A stretch of DNA of 64,000 nucleotides, taken from contig NZ_JAPPRC010000006.1 of assembly GCF_026672425.1 (NCBI RefSeq), forward strand, positions 1,302,001-1,366,000, read 5' to 3'. The notes beneath the pieces were generated by a model. That model saw only the letters and a program-made list of their open reading frames with translations. It ran no database searches and was not told the DNA's origin. The stretch is from Pannonibacter sp. SL95 (GTDB lineage Bacteria; Pseudomonadota; Alphaproteobacteria; Rhizobiales; Stappiaceae). The position numbers were made by a program, and so were the translations under genes. Shown piece by piece: positions 37,479 through 45,900 of the stretch (the stretch's first letter is position 1; each line of letters begins with the position of its first letter).

Positions 37479-38393
37479 ATGACCTTCTTCTCGAAAATCG
37501 CTTCCGCAGCCGCGGTGAGCCTCATTGCCCTGACCGCCACCCAGGCTGTCGCTGCTGAGCCGATCAAGGAATTCCGCATTGGCCTGCTCGGCGGCGAGAA
37601 CGAAGCCGACCGTCTGCGCTCGAACGAGTGCCTCGTCAAGCGCTTTGAAAAGCTGCTGGGCGTTCCGGTCAAGCTGTTCCCGGCTGCCGACTATGCCGGC
37701 ACCATGGAAGGCCTGAAGGGCGGCAACCTCGACTACGCCGAACTCGGCGCTTCGGGCTACGCTGGCATCCAGATCGACGCCCCGGGCATCGTTGAGCCGG
37801 TCGTCACCACCGAACAGATCGACGGCTCGACCGGCTACGTCTCGGTCATGCTCGTCAAGGCTGACAGCAAGTTCGACAAGGTCGCCGACCTGAAGGGCAA
37901 GAAGCTGGCCTACGCCGACCCGAACTCCACCTCGGGCTACCTCGTCCCGGTCGTTGCGCTCGCCAAGGAAGGCTTCAAGGACACCGAGTTCTTCGGTTCC
38001 ACCACCTTCGCCGGTGGTCATGAGCAGTCCGTCCTCGCCGTCGTCAACGGTGACGTCGATGCTGGCGTGACCTGGGCTTCGGGCGTTGGCAAGTGGGAAG
38101 AAGGCTACTCCAACGGCAACCTGCGCAAGATGGTCGACAAGGGCATGCTCGACATGTCGACCGTTCGTCAGGTCTGGCAGTCGCCGATCATCCCGAACGG
38201 CCCGATCGTGATGCGCTCGAGCCTGCCGCAGGACGTCAAGGACAAGGTCAAGGCCTCGCTCCTGTCCTTCCACCAGGACGACAAGGACTGCCTCTACAAG
38301 GTCGCCGCTGGCGAGATCAATCGTTACGTCACGGTTGAGCCGGCGTTCTACGAGACCATCATCGAAGCCCGCAAGGCCACCATCAAGAAGTAA
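37479..38393 (+). CDS. phnD: Phosphonate/phosphate-ester binding protein
   Basis: 304 residues from the ATG at 37479 (GGAG at 37467). Signal peptide cleaved near AVAAEP. Type II periplasmic binding fold: RIGLLGGENEADRLRSNECLVKRFEKLLG at the start, then GGNLDYAELGASGYAGIQ and DPNSTSGYLVP (anion-binding serine/threonine loop). Binds phosphonates or organophosphate esters and passes them to PhnE. Some close homologues prefer phosphite or phosphate esters. Confidence 0.93.
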   Translation: MTFFSKIASAAAVSLIALTATQAVAAEPIKEFRIGLLGGENEADRLRSNECLVKRFEKLLGVPVKLFPAADYAGTMEGLKGGNLDYAELGASGYAGIQIDAPGIVEPVVTTEQIDGSTGYVSVMLVKADSKFDKVADLKGKKLAYADPNSTSGYLVPVVALAKEGFKDTEFFGSTTFAGGHEQSVLAVVNGDVDAGVTWASGVGKWEEGYSNGNLRKMVDKGMLDMSTVRQVWQSPIIPNGPIVMRSSLPQDVKDKVKASLLSFHQDDKDCLYKVAAGEINRYVTVEPAFYETIIEARKATIKK

Positions 38394-38406
38394 TCTCTTG
38401 AAACGG

Positions 38407-38434
38407 GAAGGGCGCGAGCATGCTCGCGCCCTTC
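38407..38434 (+). other. Intercistronic hairpin between phnD and phnE
   Basis: A perfect 28-bp palindrome (arms GAAGGGCGCGAGCA) 14 bp after phnD, followed by TTGTGTCC. Probably acts as a partial terminator or a 3' stabiliser, so that PhnD is made in excess over the permeases. Confidence 0.75.
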
Positions 38435-38516
38435 TTGTGTCCGCAATACCGCGAGCCGCGACGCACAGGTTCTGCTGCGCGCCTTCTCGCGAGCTACCCC
38501 TCCTGGAGACCGAGCC

Positions 38517-39389
38517 TTGTCTGCGCAAGTAACCCTGACGCAAAATCCCAGACTCCGGGAAATCGGTGACGCCTACGAGCGTCTGTCCCGCAGCCGCAGC
38601 CTGTACACCGTGCTTCTGATCGTCGTCTGTGCGGTCATCATCATCGGCGGCTTCATGGTTGCCGACGAGGCAAACTCGGGCAGCTTCTGGGGGGGGCTGT
38701 CGAGCTTCTTTGACTATCCGGCCGACATCATCACCGGCACATACGCCGCTGGCTGGGGCTGGTTCGCCCTGGTCTGGAGCTATCTGCCGTTCCTGGTCGA
38801 AACCATCAACATTGCGGTCCTCTCGACGATCATTGGTTTTGCCCTCGGCGCGCTCTTGAGCTTTGTCGCCAGCCGGAACCTTGTGCGCAACAAGCTGATC
38901 GTCTTCTGCATGCGCCGGGTGATGGACATCTGCCGTGCGTTCCCGGAGCTGGTGATCGCACTCGTCCTGGTTCTGTCGCTGGGGCCCACCCCGCTTGCTG
39001 CCGTCATTGCCGTCGCCTTCCACACCATCGGTGCACTGGCAAAGCTGTTTTCTGAAGTCAACGAGAACGCCGACATGAAGCCGGTTGACGGCCTGAAGTC
39101 GGTTGGTGCCACCTGGGGGCAGCAGATGCGCTTTGGCGTTCTGCCGCAGGTTCTGCCCAACTTCCTGTCCTACGGTCTGCTCCGTCTCGAGATCAACGTT
39201 CGCGCCTCGGCCATTCTCGGCTTCGTTGGCGCCGGTGGTCTTGGCGCCGAGCTGAAGAAGGTCGTCGACTGGAACTACGCCGCCGATATCTCGGCCATCA
39301 TCGTCCTGCTCGTCGCTGCCGTCATCGGTATCGACTACCTGTCGGGCTGGGCGCGTCGTGCCCTCATCGGCAAGACCGGCACCATCTGA
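38517..39389 (+). CDS. phnE: Phosphonate ABC transporter permease, first subunit
   Basis: 290 residues from a TTG start (CTCCTGGAG about 12 bp upstream); no better ATG is in frame nearby. Five or six membrane helices; the EAA-loop is LFSEVNENADMKPVDGLKSVGATWGQQMRFGVLPQVLP, and GFVGAGGLGAEL near the end is typical of PhnE. Pairs with the second, longer PhnE that follows. Confidence 0.9.
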   Translation: MSAQVTLTQNPRLREIGDAYERLSRSRSLYTVLLIVVCAVIIIGGFMVADEANSGSFWGGLSSFFDYPADIITGTYAAGWGWFALVWSYLPFLVETINIAVLSTIIGFALGALLSFVASRNLVRNKLIVFCMRRVMDICRAFPELVIALVLVLSLGPTPLAAVIAVAFHTIGALAKLFSEVNENADMKPVDGLKSVGATWGQQMRFGVLPQVLPNFLSYGLLRLEINVRASAILGFVGAGGLGAELKKVVDWNYAADISAIIVLLVAAVIGIDYLSGWARRALIGKTGTI

Positions 39390-39399
39390 GGCACCATCG

Positions 39400-40743
39400 A
39401 TGACCAAGCCCCTGTCCACTGAAGTTGATGCGCTCTCGGCTCGCCATCCGGGTGTCATCGACCGTCCGCTGACCCAGCGCTTCCTGCCCTTCGCGGTCGC
39501 CTTCGTCCTGATCGCCTATGTCTTCGGCAGCCTGGCCTCCTTCGATGTCGTCCGCGTCCTGTCCGGCACACGCACCGATCTGGTCAACCTCTTCTTCCTC
39601 GACAGCTATGCCTACAAGGTCCATGCCGTCCGCAAGCTTGAGAGCCCGGAGTTCGTCCTGTCGCTCGAAGGCAGCCGCTATGCTGTCTACGACGAACGGC
39701 CGGCCTGGCTCGCAGTAACCGGCGAGGAGACGGATATCGACCTCGGCTCCGACGGCCGCGTACACATCAAGGGCGACACGCTGGAGTACTACCCGAAGGA
39801 CGAAGAGGTCGCCTACAAGATCAAGTTCGGTCCGGGCCTGGTGCCGCAGCTCGTCGAGGGCGTTGCGCCGGACTGGATGCGCGCGAGCGACATCCAGGTT
39901 GACATGCGTCCCTCGCTGTTCGCGCGCATCTGGATCACCAAATCAAAGATCGAGATCCATCGCTACTTCCTTGGCTGGGAGAACTTCTGGTTCGACTTCG
40001 ACTCGCCGTTGAACGGCAAGAGCTTCGGCGAAATCGCGAGCCTGGCCGTGTCGGGCGAGCGGATGGACCCGGCGATGGCGAACTGGCAGTACATCTTCTT
40101 CCAGTTCTGGAACAACCAGGAATGGCAGCACGGCGAGGTCTATTATGCCCTGCTGCAGACCGTGATCATGGCACTGGTCGGTACGTTGGTTGCCGGCATC
40201 ATTGCCCTGCCGCTTGCCTTTGCGGCCGCTGCCAACATCAATCCCGTCGGTGTGGCCCGCTTCGGCATCCGTCGCTTCTTCGACTTCCTGCGCGGCATCG
40301 ATACCCTGATCTGGTCGTTGATCTTCATCCGCGCCTTCGGTCTTGGTCCGCTCTCTGGCATCTTTGCGATCTTCTTCACCGACACCGGCGCGCTCGGCAA
40401 GCTGTTCTCGGAAGCCATCGAGAACGCCGACCGCAAGCAGGCCGAAGGCATCCAGGCCACCGGCGCCTCGTCGATCCAGAAGTACCGGTTCGGCATTTTC
40501 CCGCAGATCATGCCGGTGTTCATCTCGCAGCTGCTCTACTACATGGAGTCCAACACCCGGTCTGCCACCGTCATCGGCGCGCTGGGAGCTGGCGGCATCG
40601 GTCTGAAGCTGCTGGAGACCATGCGCACCCGTCAGGACTGGGAAAACACCGCCTACATCATCGCGCTGATCATTCTCGTCGTGATCATCATGGACAACAT
40701 GTCCGGCTGGCTGCGCCGCAAGCTGATCGAAGGCAGCAACTGA
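39400..40743 (+). CDS. phnE: Phosphonate ABC transporter permease, second subunit with large periplasmic insert
   Basis: 447 residues from the ATG at 39400, against about 260-290 for ordinary PhnE. Helix 1 lies near 29-47; then about 200 mostly polar residues (48-250) with alternating beta-like strands (VLSLEGSRYAVYD, VHIKGDTLEYYPKDEEVAYKIKFG) come before the permease core. The core has the EAA loop FSEAIENADRKQAEGIQATGASSIQKYRFGIFPQ and GALGAGGIGLKL. The insert faces the periplasm by topology. Such long PhnE proteins occur in rhizobia. Gap to the first phnE is 10 bp. Confidence 0.9.
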   Translation: MTKPLSTEVDALSARHPGVIDRPLTQRFLPFAVAFVLIAYVFGSLASFDVVRVLSGTRTDLVNLFFLDSYAYKVHAVRKLESPEFVLSLEGSRYAVYDERPAWLAVTGEETDIDLGSDGRVHIKGDTLEYYPKDEEVAYKIKFGPGLVPQLVEGVAPDWMRASDIQVDMRPSLFARIWITKSKIEIHRYFLGWENFWFDFDSPLNGKSFGEIASLAVSGERMDPAMANWQYIFFQFWNNQEWQHGEVYYALLQTVIMALVGTLVAGIIALPLAFAAAANINPVGVARFGIRRFFDFLRGIDTLIWSLIFIRAFGLGPLSGIFAIFFTDTGALGKLFSEAIENADRKQAEGIQATGASSIQKYRFGIFPQIMPVFISQLLYYMESNTRSATVIGALGAGGIGLKLLETMRTRQDWENTAYIIALIILVVIIMDNMSGWLRRKLIEGSN

Positions 40744-40770
40744 TCTTCTCTATTGCTGATCGTCTTTCCG

Positions 40771-40802
40771 AAAGGCGCTGCCGGTCCCGGCAGCGCCTTT
40801 TT
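40771..40802 (+). terminator. Terminator of phnCDEE
   Basis: AAAGGCGCTGCCGG and CCGGCAGCGCCTTT form a perfect 14-bp stem around two bases, ending in TTTTT. It lies 28 bp after the last phn gene, so C-P lyase or other phn genes are not part of this unit. Confidence 0.93.
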
Positions 40803-40885
40803 GCGTCAGTCCGGCATCACGCTGATGCCGTTGGCGTCCCGGTGCCGTTTCGGCATAGTGAACACGAAACAGCGGAGACAGGGTG

Positions 40886-42094
40886 ATGACGATTCGGTTC
40901 AGGGCCGGGCTTCGAAATGCCGGGCGACGCGTTGCACTGGCGACAGCGCTTCTGGCAATGGCCAGCGCTCCGGCCCTCGCCATCGAGGCCTGTGTCGCGC
41001 GCTTGTCTCGCGAAGCCGAAGCACAGGGCATCCGGCCGGACATCGTCGCCCGCATGCTGGCAACGGCAAAGGCCGATGAGCGTGTCGTCCGGTTTTCGTC
41101 CAGCCAGCCGGAATACGAGACACCGGTCTGGGACTACATGGCCTTCCTCGTCGATGAGCAGCGGATCAAGGACGGCGAAGCCTTGCTGAAACAGCATGCC
41201 AAAACGCTGGCGGCTGTCGAGAAGGCCTATGGTGTCGAGCGGCAGGTGGTCGTTGCTGTCTGGGGCATTGAGAGCGATTTCGGCAAGTCGAAGGGCGATT
41301 TCTATACCCCGCATGCGCTTGCCAATCTGGCTTGTGCCGGAGGCAAGCGGGCCAACTACTTCCGCGACGAGCTGATGAAGACGCTGCTCATTGCCAATAG
41401 GGGTGACGTTCCTGTCGACAAGTTCCAGGGCTCCTGGGCCGGGGCCTTCGGTCAGACCCAGTTCATGCCCACCACCTATCTGCGGCTGGCAGTCGACTTT
41501 GACCGCGACGGCCGCAAGGATCTGGTCGACACCACGGCAGACGCGCTGGCCTCGACCGCGAATTTCCTCAAGGACGCGGGCTGGGAGAAGGGGCGCGCCT
41601 GGGGTTACGAGGTCAAGCTGCCGAAGGGCTACAAGGGGCCGGTTGGCCGCCGCGAACGGGCGGCGCTTGCCACCTGGGCCAAGCGTGGGCTCGTGCGCCT
41701 GGACGGCAAGGCGTTGTCCGGCGGGCTCGAGGCCGGACTGATCCTGCCGGCCGGCGAGGCGGGCCCGGCCTTTCTTGTGACGCGCAATTTCGATGCGCTG
41801 TTTTCCTATAACGCCTCGCAATCCTATGGCCTCGCGATCGCGCTCCTGTCGCAGCTGATCAGTGGCGGCGAGCCATTCAAGGCGGCCTGGCCGACGGAGG
41901 ATCCGGGTCTGTCCCGCGCCCAGCGGCTTGATCTGCAGAAGCGGCTTGCCGAAAAGGGGTTCTATGACGGCGAGATCGACGGCCGCGTCGGCCCCGGCAC
42001 GCGGGAGGCGATCAAGCGGGCCGAAGCAAACTATGGCTTGCAGCCGACAGGGCGTCCGGGCTACCGGATCTATCAGGCACTTGGCGGCGGCTGA
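40886..42094 (+). CDS. mltB: Lytic murein transglycosylase, MltB type with peptidoglycan-binding domain
   Basis: 402 residues from the ATG at 40886 (GGAG at 40873); a GTG directly before is in frame. Signal peptide MTIRFRAGLRN...ASAPALA. MltB catalytic part at about 35-310: VVVAVWGIESDFGK contains the catalytic glutamate, GAFGQTQFMPTTYL the substrate groove. C-terminal PG_binding_1 domain (LDLQKRLAEKGFYDGEIDGRVGPGTREAI). Cleaves the MurNAc-GlcNAc bond with 1,6-anhydro formation in the periplasm. Confidence 0.92.
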   Translation: MTIRFRAGLRNAGRRVALATALLAMASAPALAIEACVARLSREAEAQGIRPDIVARMLATAKADERVVRFSSSQPEYETPVWDYMAFLVDEQRIKDGEALLKQHAKTLAAVEKAYGVERQVVVAVWGIESDFGKSKGDFYTPHALANLACAGGKRANYFRDELMKTLLIANRGDVPVDKFQGSWAGAFGQTQFMPTTYLRLAVDFDRDGRKDLVDTTADALASTANFLKDAGWEKGRAWGYEVKLPKGYKGPVGRRERAALATWAKRGLVRLDGKALSGGLEAGLILPAGEAGPAFLVTRNFDALFSYNASQSYGLAIALLSQLISGGEPFKAAWPTEDPGLSRAQRLDLQKRLAEKGFYDGEIDGRVGPGTREAIKRAEANYGLQPTGRPGYRIYQALGGG

Positions 42095-42166
42095 GCCCAA
42101 GCGGTTCGGCGGGAGGTCTACCTGGGCGTGGCTGGAGGAGAGCTGCGCCGGTCGGAGAGGCAGCAC

Positions 42167-42820
42167 ATGACCGGAACGATCCTCACCATTGCCCAGCAGA
42201 AGGGTGGCTCGGGCAAGACCACTGTGACGGCCCATCTTGCTCTTGGCCTGTTGCATTCGGCCCCTGGCCTGCGCATCGCGTTGCTGGATGTTGATCCGCA
42301 GGGATCGCTTGGCACTTGGGTCGAGACGCGGGAGGCCCGGCTTGGCGAGACCGCCATCGGCGTGACGCTGCGCACGGCCAGCGGCTGGGGGGCCCGCCGC
42401 GAAGCGCGCGCCCTGGCCCGTGACCACGATTTCGTGCTCATCGACACGCCGCCCAAGACCGATGTCGACGCAAGGCCGGCCATCGATGCCTCCGACCTCG
42501 TCATCGTGCCCGTCCAGCCAACTCTGGTTGATCTGTGGGCCACCGGCCAGACCTTCGAGATGGCCCGGCGAGAGGACAAGCCTGCTGTTCTGGTGCTCAA
42601 CAGGGTGCCGCCACGTGCCGCGCTGACCGGCGATGTCGGCGAGGCCATCGTGGCCTCCGGCTTTGCCCGCCTGGAGCCGTTCCTCGGCAATCGCACGGTG
42701 TTTGCCGCCTCGATGGGGCAGGGGCTGACCGCGCTCGAAACGGAGCCGCGCGGCAAGGCGGCTGCAGAGGTTCTTGCCCTCGTGGCGGCCCTGCGCCAGC
42801 GTCTGCCGTCCGCCAGCTGA
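42167..42820 (+). CDS. Orphan ParA-family ATPase
   Basis: 217 residues from the ATG at 42167 (GGAGAGG upstream); the frame is open from a GTG at 42128. Deviant Walker [12 protein letters not shown], Walker A' [11 protein letters not shown], and DTPPKTD (Walker B). There is no ParB or parS nearby and no long N-terminal DNA-binding region, so it is a small solitary ParA/MinD-like protein as in the MipZ/ParC-like cargo-positioning or unknown group. Located between cell-wall genes; a role in positioning something is only a guess. Confidence 0.85.
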   Translation: MTGTILTIAQQKGGSGKTTVTAHLALGLLHSAPGLRIALLDVDPQGSLGTWVETREARLGETAIGVTLRTASGWGARREARALARDHDFVLIDTPPKTDVDARPAIDASDLVIVPVQPTLVDLWATGQTFEMARREDKPAVLVLNRVPPRAALTGDVGEAIVASGFARLEPFLGNRTVFAASMGQGLTALETEPRGKAAAEVLALVAALRQRLPSAS

Positions 42821-42997
42821 TACATCACCTCGCATCGAACCTTCTCCATCGCGCTTGACGGATGCCCTGCCGCCCGCGATGCTCGCATCGTATTGTCATC
42901 AGCATTTGCCACAATTCCGCGTGGCACTGTTCGCGTTTCGAAATTTTGTTTGAACAACAGGCGGCCTCAGCGAATTGGCTGCCCCCGGAGGTCGATC

Positions 42998-45900
42998 ATG
43001 CTGCGGTACTTCGCCCGCGCGGCCCGCGCGCCCCTTGCCATGGCATTCCTCACGCTCGCGCTGGCCGGCCCCCTGGCCGCTGCTGAGCGCAAGATCGTCA
43101 CGATCCCGGACGCCGACTATTTCGGTGGCGACTACAAGACCGTCAAGGACGTCGAACTGAAGGGTTGCGAGGCCGCCTGCATCGGTGACAATCAGTGCCA
43201 GGCCTTCACCTACAACACCTCGGCACGCTGGTGTTTCCTGAAGAACACCCAGGGCGAAGTGCAGAGCTTCCGCGGCGCCATCGCCGGGCGAATTGTCACA
43301 GCTGCCACGAAGACTGTGAATGCGACCGCCGAACGCAAGGTCGATCTCGCCTTTATCCCGAAATACACCATGGATGAGGCGCAGCGTTACGCCCTCTCCC
43401 TGCCGCGCCTGACCGACACGCCCTCCGACAGCGCCAGCGTGCTGCGCAAGCGCGCCGGCGAGGCCTTGTCCGCTGGCCGCTTCGAGGAGGCCGAGACCGA
43501 CTTTGCTGGTCTGGTCACTCTGGATCCGGCCGATTCTGCCGCCTGGGCCGGCCTTGCCAGCGCCCAGCTTGGCCAGAACCCGGACGACTGGAACCGCCGC
43601 TCCGAACTGCGCCAGAACGGCACGTCCTCTGCCATCAATGCCTATCTCACCTCCCAAAGCGAAGGCGGGCGACTGAAGGCGCTGGAACTGGTGGCGGACG
43701 CCTTCACGGCCAACGAAAACTGGAAGCCGGTGATCAAGGCGCTGCGTCTGGCCCTGACCCTCAACGCCAGCCCGGCTTTGAAGGAACGGTATGACCAGGT
43801 GATGGCCGAGCACGGCTTCCGCATTGTCAATCATCAGGTTGATGCCGACGCGGCCGAGCCGCGCATCTGCGTTGTTTTCTCCGAAGAACTGCCCCGCGGC
43901 GAGGATCTGTCCTCCTTCGTCAAGGTGAGCGGCGAGGCGGGAACGGCAGTCTCCTCCGACGGATCGCAGCTTTGCGTCACCGGCGTGCGTCACGGCGGCC
44001 GCTATGGTGTGACGGTGCGTGCTGGCGTGCCCTCTGCCGATGGTGAGAAGCTCGAAAAGTCCGCGGACGTGACGCTCTATGTCCGCGATCGCTCGGCCTC
44101 GGTGCATTTCCTCGGCCGCGCCTATGTCCTGCCGCGCGGCAAGGACGCCACCATTCCGATTGTCTCGGTGAACACGAGCGAAGTGGCTGCCGAAATCTTC
44201 CGCGTTGGCGATCGTGGCCTTGTTGATGTGGTGCGCGACGAGCGGTTCCTGCGCCAGCTCGCGCCCTATGAGAGCGATCAGCTTGCCGATGAACTGGGCG
44301 AAAAGATCTGGTCCGGCATCGTCAGCACGGCCAATCCGCTCAACACGGACGTCACCACCGCCATTCCGCTGGAAGACATCGGCCTCGATCTGAAGCCGGG
44401 CGTCTATGCCATGTCGGCGCGTTCCAAGCTCGACACCCAGAACGAGTGGGGCGCCCGCGCGACCCAGTGGTTCATCGTTTCGGACATCGGCATTGCCGCT
44501 TATTCCGGCCCGGACGGTGTCGTTGCCTCGCTGCGGTCCCTGTCCTCGGCCAAGGCGCTGGACGGCGTTCCGGTCAAGCTCGTCGCGGTCAACAACGAGA
44601 TCCTGGGCGAGGGCATGAGCGATGCCAAGGGTCTGGCAACCTTTGCGCCCGGGCTGACCCGTGGCCGTGGTGGCCGTGCCCCGGCGCTGGTTGTCGCCGA
44701 AACCAAAGATGGCGACTATTCCTTCCTTGACCTGCGCAAGCCTGCCTTCGACCTGTCCGATCGCGGGGTCGAGGGCCGTGAAGCGCCCGGACCGCTTGAT
44801 GTTTTCGCCTGGACCGAGAAGGGCATCTACAGGTCGGGTGAAACCGTCCACGCCCAGGCCTTGCTGCGCAACGCCCGCGCTGACGCGCAGACCGATCTGC
44901 CGCTGACCCTGGTGTTCGAGCGTCCTGACGGCGTTGAACACCTGCGCACGCTGGCCAATGACGCCGGGCTCGGCGGCTATGCCCATGACCTTGAACTGGC
45001 CCCTGGCGTGCAGCAGGGCGTCTGGTCGATGAAGGTCTATCTCGATCCGAAAGGCTCACCGCTGGCGCAGAAGACTTTCCTCGTCGAGGACTACCAGCCC
45101 GAGCGCGTGGACTACCAGCTTGAGACCGGTGCCAAGGCCTTCGAATTCGGCGTTCCGACGGAGGTTTCGCTGGAGGGCCGCTTCCTCTATGGCGCCCCGG
45201 CGTCCGGTCAGGTGCTGGAGGGCGACATCACGGTTGCCCCGACCCGTTCGATGGCAGCCTATCCGGGGTACAAGTTCGGTCTCACGGACGAGGCCTTGTA
45301 TCCGACCCGCGATTCTCTGCCGGAAGGTCTGCGCACCGACGACGATGGAGCCCTGCGCTTTGCCGTGAACCTGCCGCAGGTCTCGCCCAGTTCCGGCCTC
45401 TACACCGCGTCGCTGATCACCCGTCTCGTCGAAACCGGCGGCCGCTACGTCGAACGCCGGCTGGAAATGCCCGTCCTGCCCGGCTCGCCGCGCGTGGGCG
45501 TCAAGCCGCTGTTCAGCGATGGCGTCGATGAGGGCGGTCCGGCCGATTTCGAAGTCATCGTCATTGACGGCAAGGGCGAGCGTCAGGCCGCATCCGGGCT
45601 GAACTGGACCCTGTCGCGCATCGAGACCCGCTATCAGTGGTATCGCAGCGACGGCAACTGGGCCTATGAACCGGTGACGACGTCTGAACGGGTGGCAACC
45701 GGCAAGCTGGACGTTGCCGCTGGCGCTCCGGCAAAGCTGTCGGCGCCGGTCAAATGGGGCGAGTACCGTCTCGAGGTCAGCCTGAGCGGGGCACAGCCGG
45801 CAGCGACAAGCGAGACCTTTACCGCCGGCTGGTATGTTGCCGATGCGGCCTCCGAGACCCCGGATGTGCTTGAGGTCGGCCTCGACAAGACGGCCTACCG

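Noticed and set aside
37446-39458. 670-codon minus-strand frame across phnD and phnE
   Set aside because: Covers several well-identified plus-strand genes and has shadow-type composition.
42167-42820. Chromosome or plasmid partition locus
   Set aside because: No parB, no parS-like palindromes and no replication gene nearby.
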